NCBI GenBank assembly: GCA_037157565.1
Contig: JAZHRO010000055.1
Coordinates: 38,037,001-38,101,000 of the forward strand
DNA: 64,000 nt
Direction: 5' to 3'
Source of the DNA: Thalassia testudinum
Lineage: Eukaryota > Streptophyta > Magnoliopsida > Alismatales > Hydrocharitaceae
Program-made: the position numbers and the translations under genes
Shown: positions 1 through 10,959 of the stretch, piece after piece
How the letters are laid out: each line of letters opens with the position of its first letter
Numbering within the stretch: the first letter of the stretch is position 1
Notes under the pieces: generated by a model
What the model was told of the DNA's origin: nothing
Seen by the model: only the letters and a program-made list of their open reading frames with translations
Database searches by the model: none

Positions 1-1514
1 GATGGACGGCCCAGATGGCGCCACGTGGCACCATCCAGGCTGCCCTACATGAACCCCAGCCTCCCCAGCTTCATGTAAGGAGTGATCCCAGGCATTGGAT
101 CTCAATCCAATGATCGAGAAGTGCTCTTCATCGCCTAGCCGCAAGCATCTCAAGGAAGAATTGATCTCGACCGTTGGATTTTCATCCAACGATTGAGGAG
201 TGTCGCTGCACCTCATTTCCATGCGACCAAGTAGCTCCTTTGCCAAACGGTAATGCACCTGCTCTGCAAATGGGATTCGCAGGTTCGAGCCTCGATCCTT
301 CATGCCCGCTCCAGCATCGACTAAATTGGACCGTGCGGTCTTGATCGAGCAGTTGAGATGATGCACGCACGATCAGACACTGGACGACGATGCGCAACCA
401 CATGCCAAGGCAGACGTGCACCATCTGGAGCGTTCATTTAAGTCAACCGGACGCATTATTTGTCATCCAATCGTTGCGACCTCTCGATGAGCGTGATTCT
501 AATCAATGAAGGCACGATCGACGGGTTCCTTCCAGCTGTGTCATGAAGGATCTGACAACTTCCACTGCAGATGCCAGCGAGTGTGGGATTCAAATGCAGC
601 AGCGTGCGCTTCCTCCTTGCAATCTTAGCCATCCGCGCCTGATCCAATGGTTGAAGCTCTTCGCACACTGTGCCAGCTGCAATCGCGCCTCCTCACTCCA
701 GCAGGGGCACATGAATGTTTAGCAACACCCCCAGCGGGTCTTTAGCGATGTTTTATATGTCGCTGATGACCCATGCACACAAAACACCTCCATTCCACCA
801 CTATATAAACCCCATGACCCCTTCCTTTCCAAACCATCTCTACCTACTCTACTCCCACCTACTCTTAAGCTCTATAAGCTTATCAAAGCTCCCCTAGAGC
901 TCATTCCCAAGCTCCAAAGTCCTCTTATTAGTGTAATGCTCCTATACCCCACCAAATATTCTTCCTCCATCTCACCACCTTCGTAGGAAGCCTTGGAGTC
1001 GTCCTCCCACCTCCATTCCGGTAGAAGATCACCTCCACCTCCTCATCCCCAATCCAAAGCCTTGGTGAAGCATTCCTATACCTGGCATCCTCTTGCATCT
1101 CACCCCCATTGTCCAGCATCTCACCTCCTTCATCCAAGCTGCCACTAAGCACCATCATCTCACCAAACAGTCGATTTGGGAGATTTCTTCTCACCCCTAT
1201 CTCTTTTATATTTTAGCATATTGTAATAGACATTTGAATGACATTGTGATATATCATATTTGTTTTCTCCACTTTGTGAAGTTATCTTGCTTGTCTTTTT
1301 ATTACAAAAACACCAAAAAATCACAAAACCCTAAAACACTAAAAAGAAACAACACGAAGCATGGATTTCAACGAAAGTAAACGTTGCCTCCTTGTGTTCA
1401 ACCTAGGACTCCCTTGGAGTTTCGGCAAAAAATCTTATTTGGTAACGTGTTTTCCAACTACAGCAACGAGTTTATCCTAACCCCAACTTTCCGTTCGCCG
1501 AAACATGTACATCA
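1..1514 (+). mobile_element. Athila-like LTR (family 1), 5' end outside window
   Basis: This is the 3' two thirds or so of an LTR in plus orientation. It is homologous, in reverse orientation, to the solo LTRs at 26916-28442 and 53864-55332. Shared landmarks are a G-box palindrome (14-35), a TATA box (CTATATAAAC, about 802-811), a CACCTCC-rich leader, and a closing block with the AACTAC...CAACGAG motif. The last bases, ...ACATCA at 1514, match the end of the 53864 copy. The start lies left of the window, so whether this is a solo LTR or part of a full element cannot be told. It interrupts the Tekay-like gag relic to its right. Open reading frames inside it are not conserved between copies and are not called as genes. 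Confidence 0.8.
232..297 (+). other. tRNA-like A-box/B-box module in LTR U3
   Basis: TTGCCAAACGG (240-250) resembles a Pol III A box and GGTTCGAGCCT (282-292) closely matches the B box GGTTCGANTCC. Spacing is about 31 bp, as in tRNA genes and tRNA-derived SINEs. No complete acceptor stem or cloverleaf could be drawn, so this is not a tRNA gene. Modules at the same relative LTR position occur at 6422-6488, 30575-30640 and 39440-39500. Confidence 0.55.
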
Positions 1515-1967
1515 AGGAACCACCGATTCATCCTTCGATGGGGGAGGCCCATGGTTCTCCCCGCTCTCCTCCACACTTGGGATCGAGGGTTGCTCCTGAT
1601 CCCCACCACCCCCTCTTCTAGCCTGATAAGCGGGAGGTGGCCTTTGCTCCAGCATCTTGAAGAAATTCTCCATAAAGGCCTAAAACTGGGTGACCAAATC
1701 CAGAGCCTATTGAGGGTGATCCACCTAGTGGTCTTCATCTGCTCGACTAGTAGCACTAGCCTCGTTTGGCCTACATGGAGCCATCTCTTTCTGCACGGTG
1801 AAGAACCCATTGTCAGCAATCACAGGTCCGCAAAATTGTCTAGGATATGTGGAACTCATGGGAATTAGGTTTCCCATTGATCGGAGAATGAGTTACCCAT
1901 CATTCAATGCATTTCGAATGTCTGTATGGCACTTTCAGACCGTCCTACGACTAAATGGGGTAACCTT
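1515..1967 (-). pseudogene. Ty3/Gypsy (Tekay/Del-like) gag N-terminus, truncated
   Basis: Read on the minus strand from just after the primer binding site, the frame gives a gag-like start (MAPCRPNEAS) and a stretch of the type LVTQF.AFMENFFKMLEQ followed by PPPAYQARRGGGG, which is typical of chromovirus gag N-termini. Stops interrupt it. It is cut at 1514 by the family 1 LTR, so capsid core, zinc knuckle and pol are absent from the window. The start follows from the adjoining tRNA-iMet primer site. Assignment to Tekay/Del rather than another chromovirus lineage is an inference from gag composition and the TGTAACGACC LTR start. Confidence 0.6.
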
Positions 1968-1979
1968 CCTCTGATACCA
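1968..1979 (-). promoter_or_regulatory. tRNA-iMet primer binding site
   Basis: The reverse complement reads TGGTATCAGAGG, the usual plant initiator-Met primer site, two bases after an LTR end (TTGTCACA). It fixes the orientation of the gag relic. Confidence 0.8.
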
Positions 1980-1981
1980 TC

Positions 1982-2027
1982 TGTGACAACTCGAGTCTGG
2001 TCGGTTGGCAGGACTCAGGTCGTTACA
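1982..2027 (-). mobile_element. Residual 46-bp LTR stub (Tekay-like)
   Basis: On the minus strand this reads TGTAACGACC...TTGTCACA, with proper TG...CA ends and the primer site directly downstream, but it is only 46 bp long. The start resembles the right end of the 58122-60820 LTR (reverse complement TGTAACGACCCG). A normal LTR has most likely lost its interior by deletion. CACTA coding sequence resumes immediately to the right. Confidence 0.5.
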
Positions 2028-2149
2028 CTAAATATGTATCGGTGGTAAGAGTGTAGGGGTCCTTGGGGGGGAATAGGCTGGGAAGGAAAGGTCTAGGTGT
2101 GGGGAGGTCGTGTACGGGGAGGCTGTGTGGTAGGTGGCTGCATGGAAGG

Positions 2150-3450
2150 AGGCTGTGTGGTACGGGGATCCTAGGTATCGGGGGTGGTGTCAGGACTCCT
2201 CCGACGAGAAGCCCACTTCTTTAGTTTCACCATCTGCACAACACAAAGAAACAATTAGTAACAAAAAAACACATAAATATATAATTCATATGAAAAACAT
2301 GCATATAACTAAAAGTAATCATTAATGTTACCCTGAAACAATACTAGCCTGTAGAAGGAAAAAATTAACAGAACTGTGTCAACAACCTGTAATAAGAGTA
2401 AACAAATTATTATATCAGCATAAGAATGATTTATGAGGAAATTTATATTATAAAAAATGGTTTTTAAATTATACCTTATATATCAATGTTTGTTGCACTT
2501 GGATCTAAATCTGGTTGTTGAAGTTCTTGATATGTTTCAGGTTCTAATTTAGGTTCCCCTCCCTTTTGAGAATTGTAATAACTACGTGGCATTGTTCTAA
2601 CGGGAATTATCCATCTACTTTTGCTATTATCAGTCACATAGAAGACTTGAGAGACTTAACAGGCTAAAGTGAACGGTTCAGTGTTCTGAAGAATTCGATG
2701 ATTATTATTCAGACTTATATACTTGTGCTTCTTATCAACCTTAAACTTGATGCCTTCCTTGAAAACATCAAACCATTCACACTTGAAGAGGACAAGTCTG
2801 CGATCATATCTAAAACTAATCTCAAGAATTTCCTCAATCTGTCCATAATAACCATCACACTTGCCGACTAATTCGCAAGGAACAACAACGCCAACTTGCT
2901 GCGTAGCCTTTACATCATCAACAAATCTGATTATGTATCTCAAGCCATTTATGTTGTACCCAGAATGGTAATGTCTATAACTCAACTGATGATCAGATAT
3001 TATGTCAAAATCTTCCACCCACTGCGAGTCGTTATTTTCTTTCATTTTAGTAATACGCTGCTTAAACCACTCAGGAAAGAATACATCGCATGCATTTTGA
3101 TGTAACGATTATTTAAATTCATCGTAGAAAGGGTCAACTTCAAGAATTTGCTTTACTACATACAAGTGTGCCAATTGCTAATCTACTTTTGGAATCTCAA
3201 TAAATTCTATGTGCAGAATTGACCTTCCTAAAATTTCAAAACTAGAAAGACAATCTCCATCATGTTCATTGTATCCCCTATCATAATTTCTCTCGAAATG
3301 ATTGAATTCATGGTATGTCTCACCCAGATACAAGCTACAAAAGTTCATGGAATTGCCAACTAAATATCCCTGAATAATTGACCCTTCTGGCTTAGCTTTG
3401 CTTAATACGTAATCCTTTAGTTTTTTTAAATACCTCTCTATAGGATACAT
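2150..3450 (-). pseudogene. TNP2 transposase, C-terminal part (DUF4218 and DUF4216)
   Basis: Starting at 3450 on the minus strand the frame reads MYPIERYLKKLKDYV and then SKAKPEGSIIQGY, the signature of the DUF4218 block behind CACTA TNP2 transposases. Further on come CEWFDVF with FKVDKKHKYISLN and SQVFYVTDNSKSRW, typical of DUF4216. A 3' exon starting after a TTGTGCAG acceptor near 2231 adds a basic MVKLKKWASRRR segment and a Pro/Thr/Gln-rich tail. Stops and frame breaks make it non-functional. The residues on either side of the inner CACTA (GPVQCRWM before, YPIERY after) join into the family motif with the ATG/CAT target duplication at the joint. Confidence 0.85.
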
Positions 3451-3480
3451 CACTACTAGAAAAATGGGCTTTCGCGATGC
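3451..3480 (+). repeat. CACTA terminal inverted repeat, left
   Basis: Starts CACTACTAGAAAAATGGGC with TTTCGCGATGC following, and pairs with the right end at 24911-24940. A 3-bp CAT duplication lies just outside. Confidence 0.9.
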
Positions 3481-3780
3481 TTTTGTAGCGATAATTTTTG
3501 TTAAAACGATCGTCTGTAGCAAAATATATAGACGACAGTTTTAAAATCATCTTCTTAATGATATAGACAATGGTTTTAATTAAAACTGTAATTTATATTA
3601 ACCGTCAATAACCCATCCTGTGTGTGGAGGTCCCTACATTGACGTACATGACGATTTTATATAAAACCATTGTGTATATCATTCACCAAAATTCCCTTCG
3701 ACGTAAAATGTCGCACCCTAACCAGACTTTAGATGACCATTTTATATAAAACCATTGTTAAATGTGCAATATTAGCCCAC
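3481..3780 (+). repeat. CACTA 5' subterminal repeats
   Basis: Several short degenerate direct and inverted motifs of the type ACGACAGTTTTAAAA, GACAATGGTTTTA and ATGACGATTTTATATAAAACCATTGT recur, including inverted pairs. Such subterminal arrays are the usual TNP1-type binding sites of CACTA elements. This role is inferred from position. Confidence 0.65.
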
Positions 3781-3840
3781 AGCTCTTAATCCCCCAGAAC
3801 CCTCCCCATCCTTTCCATCATCTCTTCTTCCCCAAACTCG

Positions 3841-4170
3841 ATGTTCGACCTCCAGCCGCATTACCGCCTCTTACTTGGTGAGCATCGCTCCTCCTCCTCC
3901 CATGGGTGTCCCCCTTCTGCTTGTACTCCTCCTTCCATGGCACCACCCACCTCCTCCTCCACACGAAACCACCGCCCCCTCCTCCTCATCGATCTCCACG
4001 GCAATGCCCACCTCTTCCTCCACACGCAGCTGCCGCCCCTGCCTCCTCCTCGGCCACCATCCACCCACCTCCTCCCCCATCCTCCCCTCCTCCTCCCATT
4101 GCCCCCTCCCCACATCCGCCCACCTCCTCCCCCATCTACCCCTCTTCCTAACACTTCCTCCTCCCCCTGA
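3841..4170 (+). CDS. C-rich proline/serine leader exon of inner CACTA (doubtful coding)
   Basis: An ATG at 3841 opens a 109-codon frame (MFDLQPHYRLLLGEHRSSSS...) that soon becomes Pro/Ser/His-rich because the DNA is a CTCC/CCTCCC simple-sequence tract running to about 4310. All three forward frames and the reverse frames are open here, so openness says little. The outer CACTA has a similarly placed C-rich tract on its sense strand (40746-41183), which argues for a conserved leader feature. Whether it is translated is unknown. Confidence 0.3.
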   Translation: MFDLQPHYRLLLGEHRSSSSHGCPPSACTPPSMAPPTSSSTRNHRPLLLIDLHGNAHLFLHTQLPPLPPPRPPSTHLLPHPPLLLPLPPPHIRPPPPPSTPLPNTSSSP

Positions 4171-4310
4171 ATCACCCCCATCCGCCCCTCTTACCTCCAC
4201 TGCCTCCTCCTCCCACCTGCCCATCCTCCTCCCCCTGCCTCCCCCCATCTGCCCTCCCTCCTCCCACTCTCAAACCCACTCTCATCCCCAAACTCTCATC
4301 CCCATCATTT

Positions 4311-5809
4311 AATTTTTTAAATTAATTTTTATTAAAAATTAATAATTATCGTATTTGATTTATGATATTTGAATTAGGTTATAGTCATCATTGGACACGT
4401 GCACGTCGATTCACTTGTTTTGAAAGGTATGAATGTAAGCATTTTTGTATTAAATATAATGTTATATTTGTATGCATGAATGTGGAGTGTACCCACTTTA
4501 ATTTCAATGTTTAAAATATAGGGTGTGCCCACTTAGGTTTAGAATGTGAATTGTTCTTATGATTGTGGGGTGTACCCACTTGATTTAGTAACTTAAATTT
4601 ATTTGATTGATCGTGGGGTGTACCCACTTTCTTCTAAATGTTTATTTGATTGCATTATGTATGTTTGATTGATTTAGCAAATTGACCAATTAAATCCACA
4701 TTTCACTTGTCACAATCACTCGATTTAAGAACAATATGAAACTCACTGAAAACCAAATTAGAGGTTAGCAAACCCTAAAACCCTAATTTGATTTTCACAT
4801 CATGCTATAGACAATGTGAACATGAGAGCTCAAATCAGGCCATGAATTCTTTAAAAAACCATCTCCAAATCTTCCTTTAAACCTTCCAAACATCAATCAC
4901 CCTTCGGTCTTTAGCTTAAACTCTTTCTAGATTGAGACACAATACTGCTTAGGTTGGGCTTTTAATTTGAATCTACCCAGGTGATTTGATCACCTAAATC
5001 TCATAAATACTAACAATCAGTGTTCAGGAACTCAAGGCAATTCTAAGAAAATCAGATGGGTCATGACTAAGCCTCATCTCAGTGCATCTGAGATTCCTTG
5101 GCCAAAAACAAGGAATAAATTAGGGGTATGCTCATCTAAGACTAGAAATCCAATTAGAACCCCTTAGATTCATTGTAATACATCCAATTAACTGAATAAA
5201 AACTCAATTCACTCAATTAAATCTATTTCAAACCAAATTAAATCTCAAACTCTCAATTGGGAATAATCTCTCAATTCACTCTTGATTGTGTGGTTCACCC
5301 ACTTTATTCTAATTGTTTATTTGATTTTATTATGTATGTTTGATTGATTTAGAAAATTAAATTTGATTCTATTATGTACCCACTTTATATTTGTTTGATG
5401 TTATTATTTTAATGAATTTATAGATACACTCACTTGCATAAATCTTAATGCACTTGAGGCTAAATAATAGATATTCTAACCCCTAGGTTACAGGTTTTGG
5501 GAGGAGATAATCATGTCAAAATACTTTCCCATCGACACTTATGATCATGATATACGGACAATGCAAAGTGTTTGTATACCTCACTTACATTCATGAAGCT
5601 TTGTCTTTGTAGCATGTCATAAGAGTCATCGTCCTTTATTCAGAGAAGTTTCGAATCAAGGGGGGTCCTTGAAGATTTGATCACAACTTAGGGTTACTTA
5701 TTACATGGAACTGATGTCTGGAGGAATTTCGGTAGTATCTTTTTACTTTTCTCCAGCATACCAACTGATCTTATATATCTACGTTCCTAATGCACCCTTA
5801 AATGGGAAT
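4311..5809 (+). other. AT-rich CACTA interior with short hairpin repeats and a local duplication
   Basis: No convincing gene. It holds repeats of GTGGGGTGTACCCAC at 4482, 4565 and 4613 (a partial copy at 4521 and degenerate ones near 5288 and 5375), each a five-pair stem. A stretch of about 43 bp at 4640-4682 (TTTATTTGATTG...) recurs at 5312-5356 around an unrelated segment. Positions 5490-5809 are the left half of a block also found, inverted, at 28860-29275 in the outer CACTA. Confidence 0.5.
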
Positions 5810-5814
5810 TATTG

Positions 5815-7550
5815 TGACGAAAACATGTTTATATCACATAAACCATCTATTTTTGCATGTTCCTAGACATATAGTTGCATCATACATTATAAATATTGCA
5901 TAACATGCATCATCTTGTATTTAGGTTATATTGTATAAAGTTTAGGTTAATCTTCTCTTTTTATGGTTAGGAACAGGGCAATATTTTATTGGGGCTTCGA
6001 ATTGAAGATCCAACCGTACAGATCTGATCAAGGCGACAATCGGAGTTCAACGACTCCAAGATCGCCCCGATCAGACTTCCCTAGTATCAAATACAGTCTG
6101 AGAAAGATCAGAGGTCAAGGGCCAAGGTGATGTAAATCCGTACATTAGATGACAAATCGGGCCACACGGATGGGTTCGAATCGACTATCACAGCCCAACG
6201 ACGTGAAAATCAGTCCAATCCGACATCTGTGGCACCATCTACAAGACATAAAAGATGGACAGCTAAAATGGTGCCACGTAGAGACATCTCAGCCACCCAC
6301 ACTGGCCATGAACACCCACTACCCTCTTTCTCTCCTCAGCTGCTTGATTAATCTTAGCCATTGGATCTTGATCCAACGGCTGAGGGTGCTTAGGCATTGA
6401 ATCAAAATGGAGCACATATCGAGGCTTGGCGCAGTGGTCGAGTGACTTAACAAGACACCGAGGTCACGAGTTCGACCCCTTGCACCTCAAATCAAAGGCG
6501 CGAGCATTAGAGCACGAAATCCAGCCATTGGATCATTATCAGACGGTGATGGAAGTGCGACGTGGCACAAGGGGATCGCGTGACTTGCACACATGCAATC
6601 CTACGCGCCTTTACACACTCAATTGCATGTGGCGGGCGTGATGAAGCTGATGACACGCGATGCATTTTAAGCTGTCCGATCGCACCCAATCGTGGGCATG
6701 CATTGAGGCAGCTGAAGCTGAGGAGGCAGGCGCACGAACAACCTACACCAACTTGGGGTCTTTAGTGACGTTAAATTCATCACTAAAGACCCCCTCATTT
6801 AATGTTTTAAGAAGAAATGACCTAATTTCCTCTCCATTCTTCACCTATAAATAGCCCTACGACCCCTACATATCCTTCATCCCTTCCTTTCTTCTCTCAC
6901 CCCCTCCAAAGCTCTAACAGCTTGTCCCAAACCGAGATGCTCCATTAGAGTTTAAATCATAAATTTTCCACCATCTCATCCCCGTTCGTGGAGCACCTGC
7001 AGTTGCCTTCTCACCGCCGTTCGGGAAGCGGATCCCGCTGCGACGTCGCCCTGCCCCATCCTCCGTCGTCTGTCTTCATTCTACCTCATCCCGCATCTCA
7101 CCACGTTCTTTCGGGTGCTCCGTCAACGCAACGCGTCCTCCAAGCAGCCGTCGAGGAGGATAGCCTCTCTCCTCCTTCCCTTTTATCGCTTTCTAGTATA
7201 GATTTCCTTCTTTCTAGTGTAATGATTAGATATAATGAACCTAATTCAGTTGTTATGAAATACCTATTCATTCTATCTCTATTTTCTCTTTATTTTTATC
7301 ATTCTTTCTCTCTCTTCTATTAATTATTCTTTAAGTAGATAGCTAACGTAGATTCAATTCAACTAGCTAATCTGCTTCGTGATAACAAATCAAACGTGAT
7401 TTTTGATCAAACGTCTGCCTCCCTATGTTCGACCTAGAATTCCTTTTAAGTTTCGATTAAAATTATCTGTTGATGGATTCTTCTCGCAAATTACTCTACG
7501 ACAACGAGTTTTCAAAACTCAAATCTTTTGCGATGATTTTCCATACAACA
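5815..7550 (+). repeat. 5' LTR of element d (1736 bp)
   Basis: Bounded by TATTG on the left and by ACAACA followed by the primer site on the right. It contains the inverted repeat TTGGATCTTGATCCAA (6362-6377), a tRNA-like module (6422-6488), and a TATA box (CCTATAAATAGCC, about 6842-6854). The GCGACGTGGCAC region at 6557 is where the truncated 3' LTR begins to match. Confidence 0.88.
6422..6488 (+). other. tRNA-like A-box/B-box module in U3 of element d
   Basis: A box TGGCGCAGTGG (6427-6437) and B box AGTTCGACCCC (6469-6479), about 31 bp apart, framed by GAGGCTTGG and GCACCTC. This resembles the head of plant tRNA-derived SINEs. It lies upstream of the Pol II TATA box at about 6842. Confidence 0.65.
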
Positions 7551-7553
7551 TTT

Positions 7554-7571
7554 TGGTGCTATTGCTAGGGA
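7554..7571 (+). promoter_or_regulatory. Decayed tRNA-Asp primer binding site of element d
   Basis: TGGTGCTATTGCTAGGGA. Compared with the Athila/Tat tRNA-Asp site TGGCGCCGTTGCCGGGGA, every difference is a C-to-T or G-to-A change, as expected from deamination of methylated cytosine. Confidence 0.75.
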
Positions 7572-8677
7572 AGTGACACTCTTTGATTTTTCTCATTTTT
7601 TGACTTACTGATCATTTACCTCACTTCTCTTCTTTCTTATTATGACTACAGGTACTCTCACGAGGAGGGCAAAAGTAGTAGATTGGAGCAAAGTGCTGTT
7701 GAAGGGTCTGTAAGTAATCACACCTCTCCACCCACTAGATTTCATTCCACCACCTAATAACACAAACCCTAATTAACCTAGGAGCTTACATAAACTCTAA
7801 GGTTAGTTTTGATTGTCTGTTTGACACCTCCACCCGCCTCATCCTCCACATATAGAAGAAAAAAAATTAAAAAATCTCACAGAGGTACACAACCTCTTCT
7901 AATTCTTCATACTCAACCAGTAACCCGATCTTTGGGACCGGTAGACTCATCAACACATAATTAAGTAGAAATCAGATTAGGTAATCACTTGTGTGCCTAA
8001 TTAAGTGGTTCATCAAGCCAATTATTTGAGTTGTTTGGGCCACACTACTTCAGCTAAAAATAACTCATCAAGTAACTACCAAATAGGTTCAACTTTTAGG
8101 ATTAACCAGGCACTCCACGTTCTTTTAAGTTTTAACAGAAGACATCTTCGCCTGTGTTTTCAAAACCTAGTGTGCCGATTAAACTTGATTGAATATACCT
8201 AAAGTTGAATTCCAAAAGCTACTAAGTAAGATTTAAACCCTAAAATTTACCACATCCAAAAATACACTTGCTTGAAAATCACTGGTTGTGCATGCACACA
8301 CATATCAATCAATCATTAAGGGCACAACCCAGATAAAGGGCCCATCACATTCCAAAGTACATTCAAACCTAATCTTAATTAAAATGGAGTAGACGTTGGC
8401 CTTAAGGATTGGACACGCATTTTGGAGCCCATATCGAGATTTTTTTGATTAATCTATTTCTACCATTCAATCTAATGTCTAGTTAGGGGAGAAAAATCAA
8501 ACGATCGCGGTTGGGGGGTATCAAAGGAACCTGAGGCGGAAGCCAAGGGAAGAACCTTCTCCCTAGCCCCTCCTTCTAACTGGTTGGATTGACCGAAAAG
8601 AAGTAGATCAAATCATTTCTTCATCTCAAGACAAGTTTTGGGAGTCTGTAGGTCTTTAGGCTAGTCCACTTAAGAAC
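7572..8677 (+). other. 5' leader of element d, no gene
   Basis: Untranslated AT-rich leader. A donor-like CTGTAAGTAA lies at 7708-7717 (GT at 7710), matching the position of a donor-like site in element f. No coding frame or repeat of note was seen. Confidence 0.4.
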
Positions 8678-9943
8678 ATGTTTGATTGTTTGTATTGCAT
8701 GTCACCTTTCTTCCTCCCGTTTGTCATGAATCCTTCCACATTCTACATGCATTCCCTATCCAACCCTTCCGACACATCTTATCCCCAATATGATGATTAT
8801 TATCCCGACCCATGCTATAATCAACCATCTACTAGTTGGGATAACTCGGAATGGGGATGCAATTCCGAACTTCCGTGTTCAGGGTCAAACCCTGGCCATC
8901 ATGATTGTAATTTCTATCCTTCTTGGAAATATAATGATTATAGATCTCCACCCTTTGATGATCAATTTAACCCGATCTACAATCAAGAAGGATATGCTGA
9001 TCCTTACCCTTCCTCAAATTACACTGCATATAGGTCATCACCCCCTTATGGACAACCCGTATTACCAGGGAGGGTATTAAGAATCTCAATTCGTTGACTC
9101 CCTTGCACTGAACCCAAACCCGCCTAACCCTAAACCAAACCATTTGGTTCAGGTTAACCAGGTCCAAGATAAGGTGTTGGCTAACATAAGGAATACCATA
9201 CAATCTTTAGAAGCTCAGCCAACACCTGGCCTCGAAGAATTGGAACCTTTGATTGAAATGATTGATGATCTTAACATGTATTTATTGGATTGGCTCCAGG
9301 ATTTTAAGGATAAAGATCCAGGGGAGTTTTTAATTAGGAAGTTATCGAAATTGAGGATAAGATTTGTGATTGCTCTAGTCCAATCTTGGGATGATTCCCA
9401 GGATAAACCCCTATCAAGAGAGCCAATGTCAAAATCTACTCAGGCACCTATAGGGGGGACACATTTTATGAGACCAGGGTTGACCAGGTTGTTCTAGAGT
9501 AATCAAATAAGGATGAATTGATTTCTTCACCTGAGATCCCTAAGCCAAGGTATGAGGAAATATATGTCTCCATGGAATAGAAAGTGATTGCTGATTTTGA
9601 GACATGCATTAATGCGGATTTAGAATTCTTTAATTCTGAAGGTAAAGAATCATTGTGTGAAGTCTCACCTGAGTTTACAGCACACAATTTCAGTGAGATG
9701 ACTGGGCCTGAGGAATTCGATGAATCATTTAATGGCCCTAAAATTGAGGAATTTGATCCTGTTAGGGCTCGCATGGTAGAGTCAGATCCTTTCATGAAGG
9801 ATTCAATTCAAAGCCCCATTCCTCAATCACACCCCGTTGAGCATAATGATGATTCTGTTCTTGAGATCATTCGACCCAAGTCAATTCTGATTCAGTCACA
9901 ACTCTTAGACTTGGAAATTTTAGATGGGGTGATTAATATGTAG
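8678..9943 (+). pseudogene. Orphan Tyr/Pro/Asp-rich ORF of element d, broken
   Basis: Three collinear open pieces remain: 8678-9097 (MFDCLYCMSPFF..., rich in Tyr, Pro, Asp and Ser), 9144-9497 and 9584-9943 (acidic). The first shares its MFDC start, the Asn-Pro-Ser motifs and the Tyr/Pro richness with the minus-strand ORF at 34411-34004 in element e, so the two elements carried related proteins. Frameshifts and stops now separate the pieces. No zinc knuckle, aspartic protease motif or polymerase motif is present. I do not recognise the family; a gag-like or accessory role is only a guess. Confidence 0.55.
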
Positions 9944-10516
9944 GAGGTCCCGAAATTTGAAATCCTGATTGTAGAGGATAGGAAGTGGGAAATGATGATA
10001 TGGGAAGCTAATTCTGGAGGAAGCAGAAGACTGAGTCTACGGGTTCCGATTTACCTAAAACCCCCAACCTTCTACCAGGACCCTTATGACATTGAGGATG
10101 TGCAACCAAAGTACAAATTCTTTAATTATCCTTTTGATCTTAATTTCTCTATAATCTGACTTTTTGGTCTTGGGTTGCATCCACACAAATCGCAGGCCCG
10201 ACCCCGCTTGCATGCTGATCTTTGATTTTGGATAATTTTTATCCAAAATCTTAGATATACTAGGCCATAGGGCTTGGGTCTATACCACAATCTAGTCCAC
10301 ATCTGTGAATATCTTCTCCTGGCAGGTCCAAAACTAGATTTTCTTATTCTGATTCTGACCTACACCTGTGAATTCTTTATTTCTTCTTTATTTGTATAGT
10401 GTGCCTAGCTGAAGACACTAAATTCAGCACATATACAGTCATGAAATTCAGGTGCTTTCTTTTCTACTCTGCTCTTTGTCATGTCTTTTTAATACAATGA
10501 GGACATTGCATTAGAT
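9944..10516 (+). other. 3' untranslated part of element d upstream of the internal purine tract
   Basis: No coding frame. It ends in the block AATGAGGACATTGCA (10497-10510), which precedes the internal purine tract in d, e and f alike. Confidence 0.5.
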
Positions 10517-10528
10517 AGGCATGGGGGG
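10517..10528 (+). promoter_or_regulatory. Internal polypurine tract-like motif (PPT1) of element d
   Basis: AGGCATGGGGGG just after AATGAGGACATTGCA. The same pair occurs at 17974-18008 in f and, inverted, at 32463-32490 in e. It lies about 1.2 kb before the LTR-proximal copy. Confidence 0.7.
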
Positions 10529-10920
10529 CTGGATATTCATCTCCAAATAATTTCGTTAGCTCCGTAGATTCTGTTTATTTTTCTTTTTATTTTAAAAAAT
10601 GTGGAATTAGGAAAGAGAACTTGGGCTTTAGAAAATTTTCAATCTTTGAGAATGAAACTGTATGACTTTAATACTTAGACCCTTCAAGTCTTCGGGCTTA
10701 ATCAGCTCGGGTGTCCATGAAAATGTGGACTTGTTTCTCGAGTCCTTGCCATTTTGAATTGGTTAATAAGTTGGGGTGATAAATACATGACTTATCAACC
10801 TGCCCTCTGATTTGAGGAAACTTTAAGTTCTAAGCATCTACACACATTTTGCACTGATTTGTTGTTTGGTGGTTTTAACAAAAATTGGGTAGCTAAGGAA
10901 CCTTCTAGGGTGGCATGGCT

Positions 10921-10959
10921 GGCAAATTGTCGATGGTAACAACTCATCGGCAGGTTGTC
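10921..10959 (+). ncRNA. RNA hairpin 1 of element d
   Basis: Arms 10921-10935 and 10945-10959 pair over 14 of 15 positions when G-U pairs are allowed; the loop is GUAACAACU. It is homologous to hairpins at 11138-11176, 32024-32062 and 31832-31869, with the loop-proximal pairs GAUG/CAUC here replaced by AUGG/CCAU in element e. Confidence 0.7.

Noticed and set aside
3861..4312. Overlapping Pro-rich and Gly/Arg-rich ORFs on both strands
   Set aside because: Shadows of a CTCC simple-sequence tract; at most one plus-strand leader exon is plausible.
6422..6488. A genuine tRNA gene
   Set aside because: A and B boxes fit, but acceptor and anticodon stems do not pair; it is a tRNA-like or SINE-like module.
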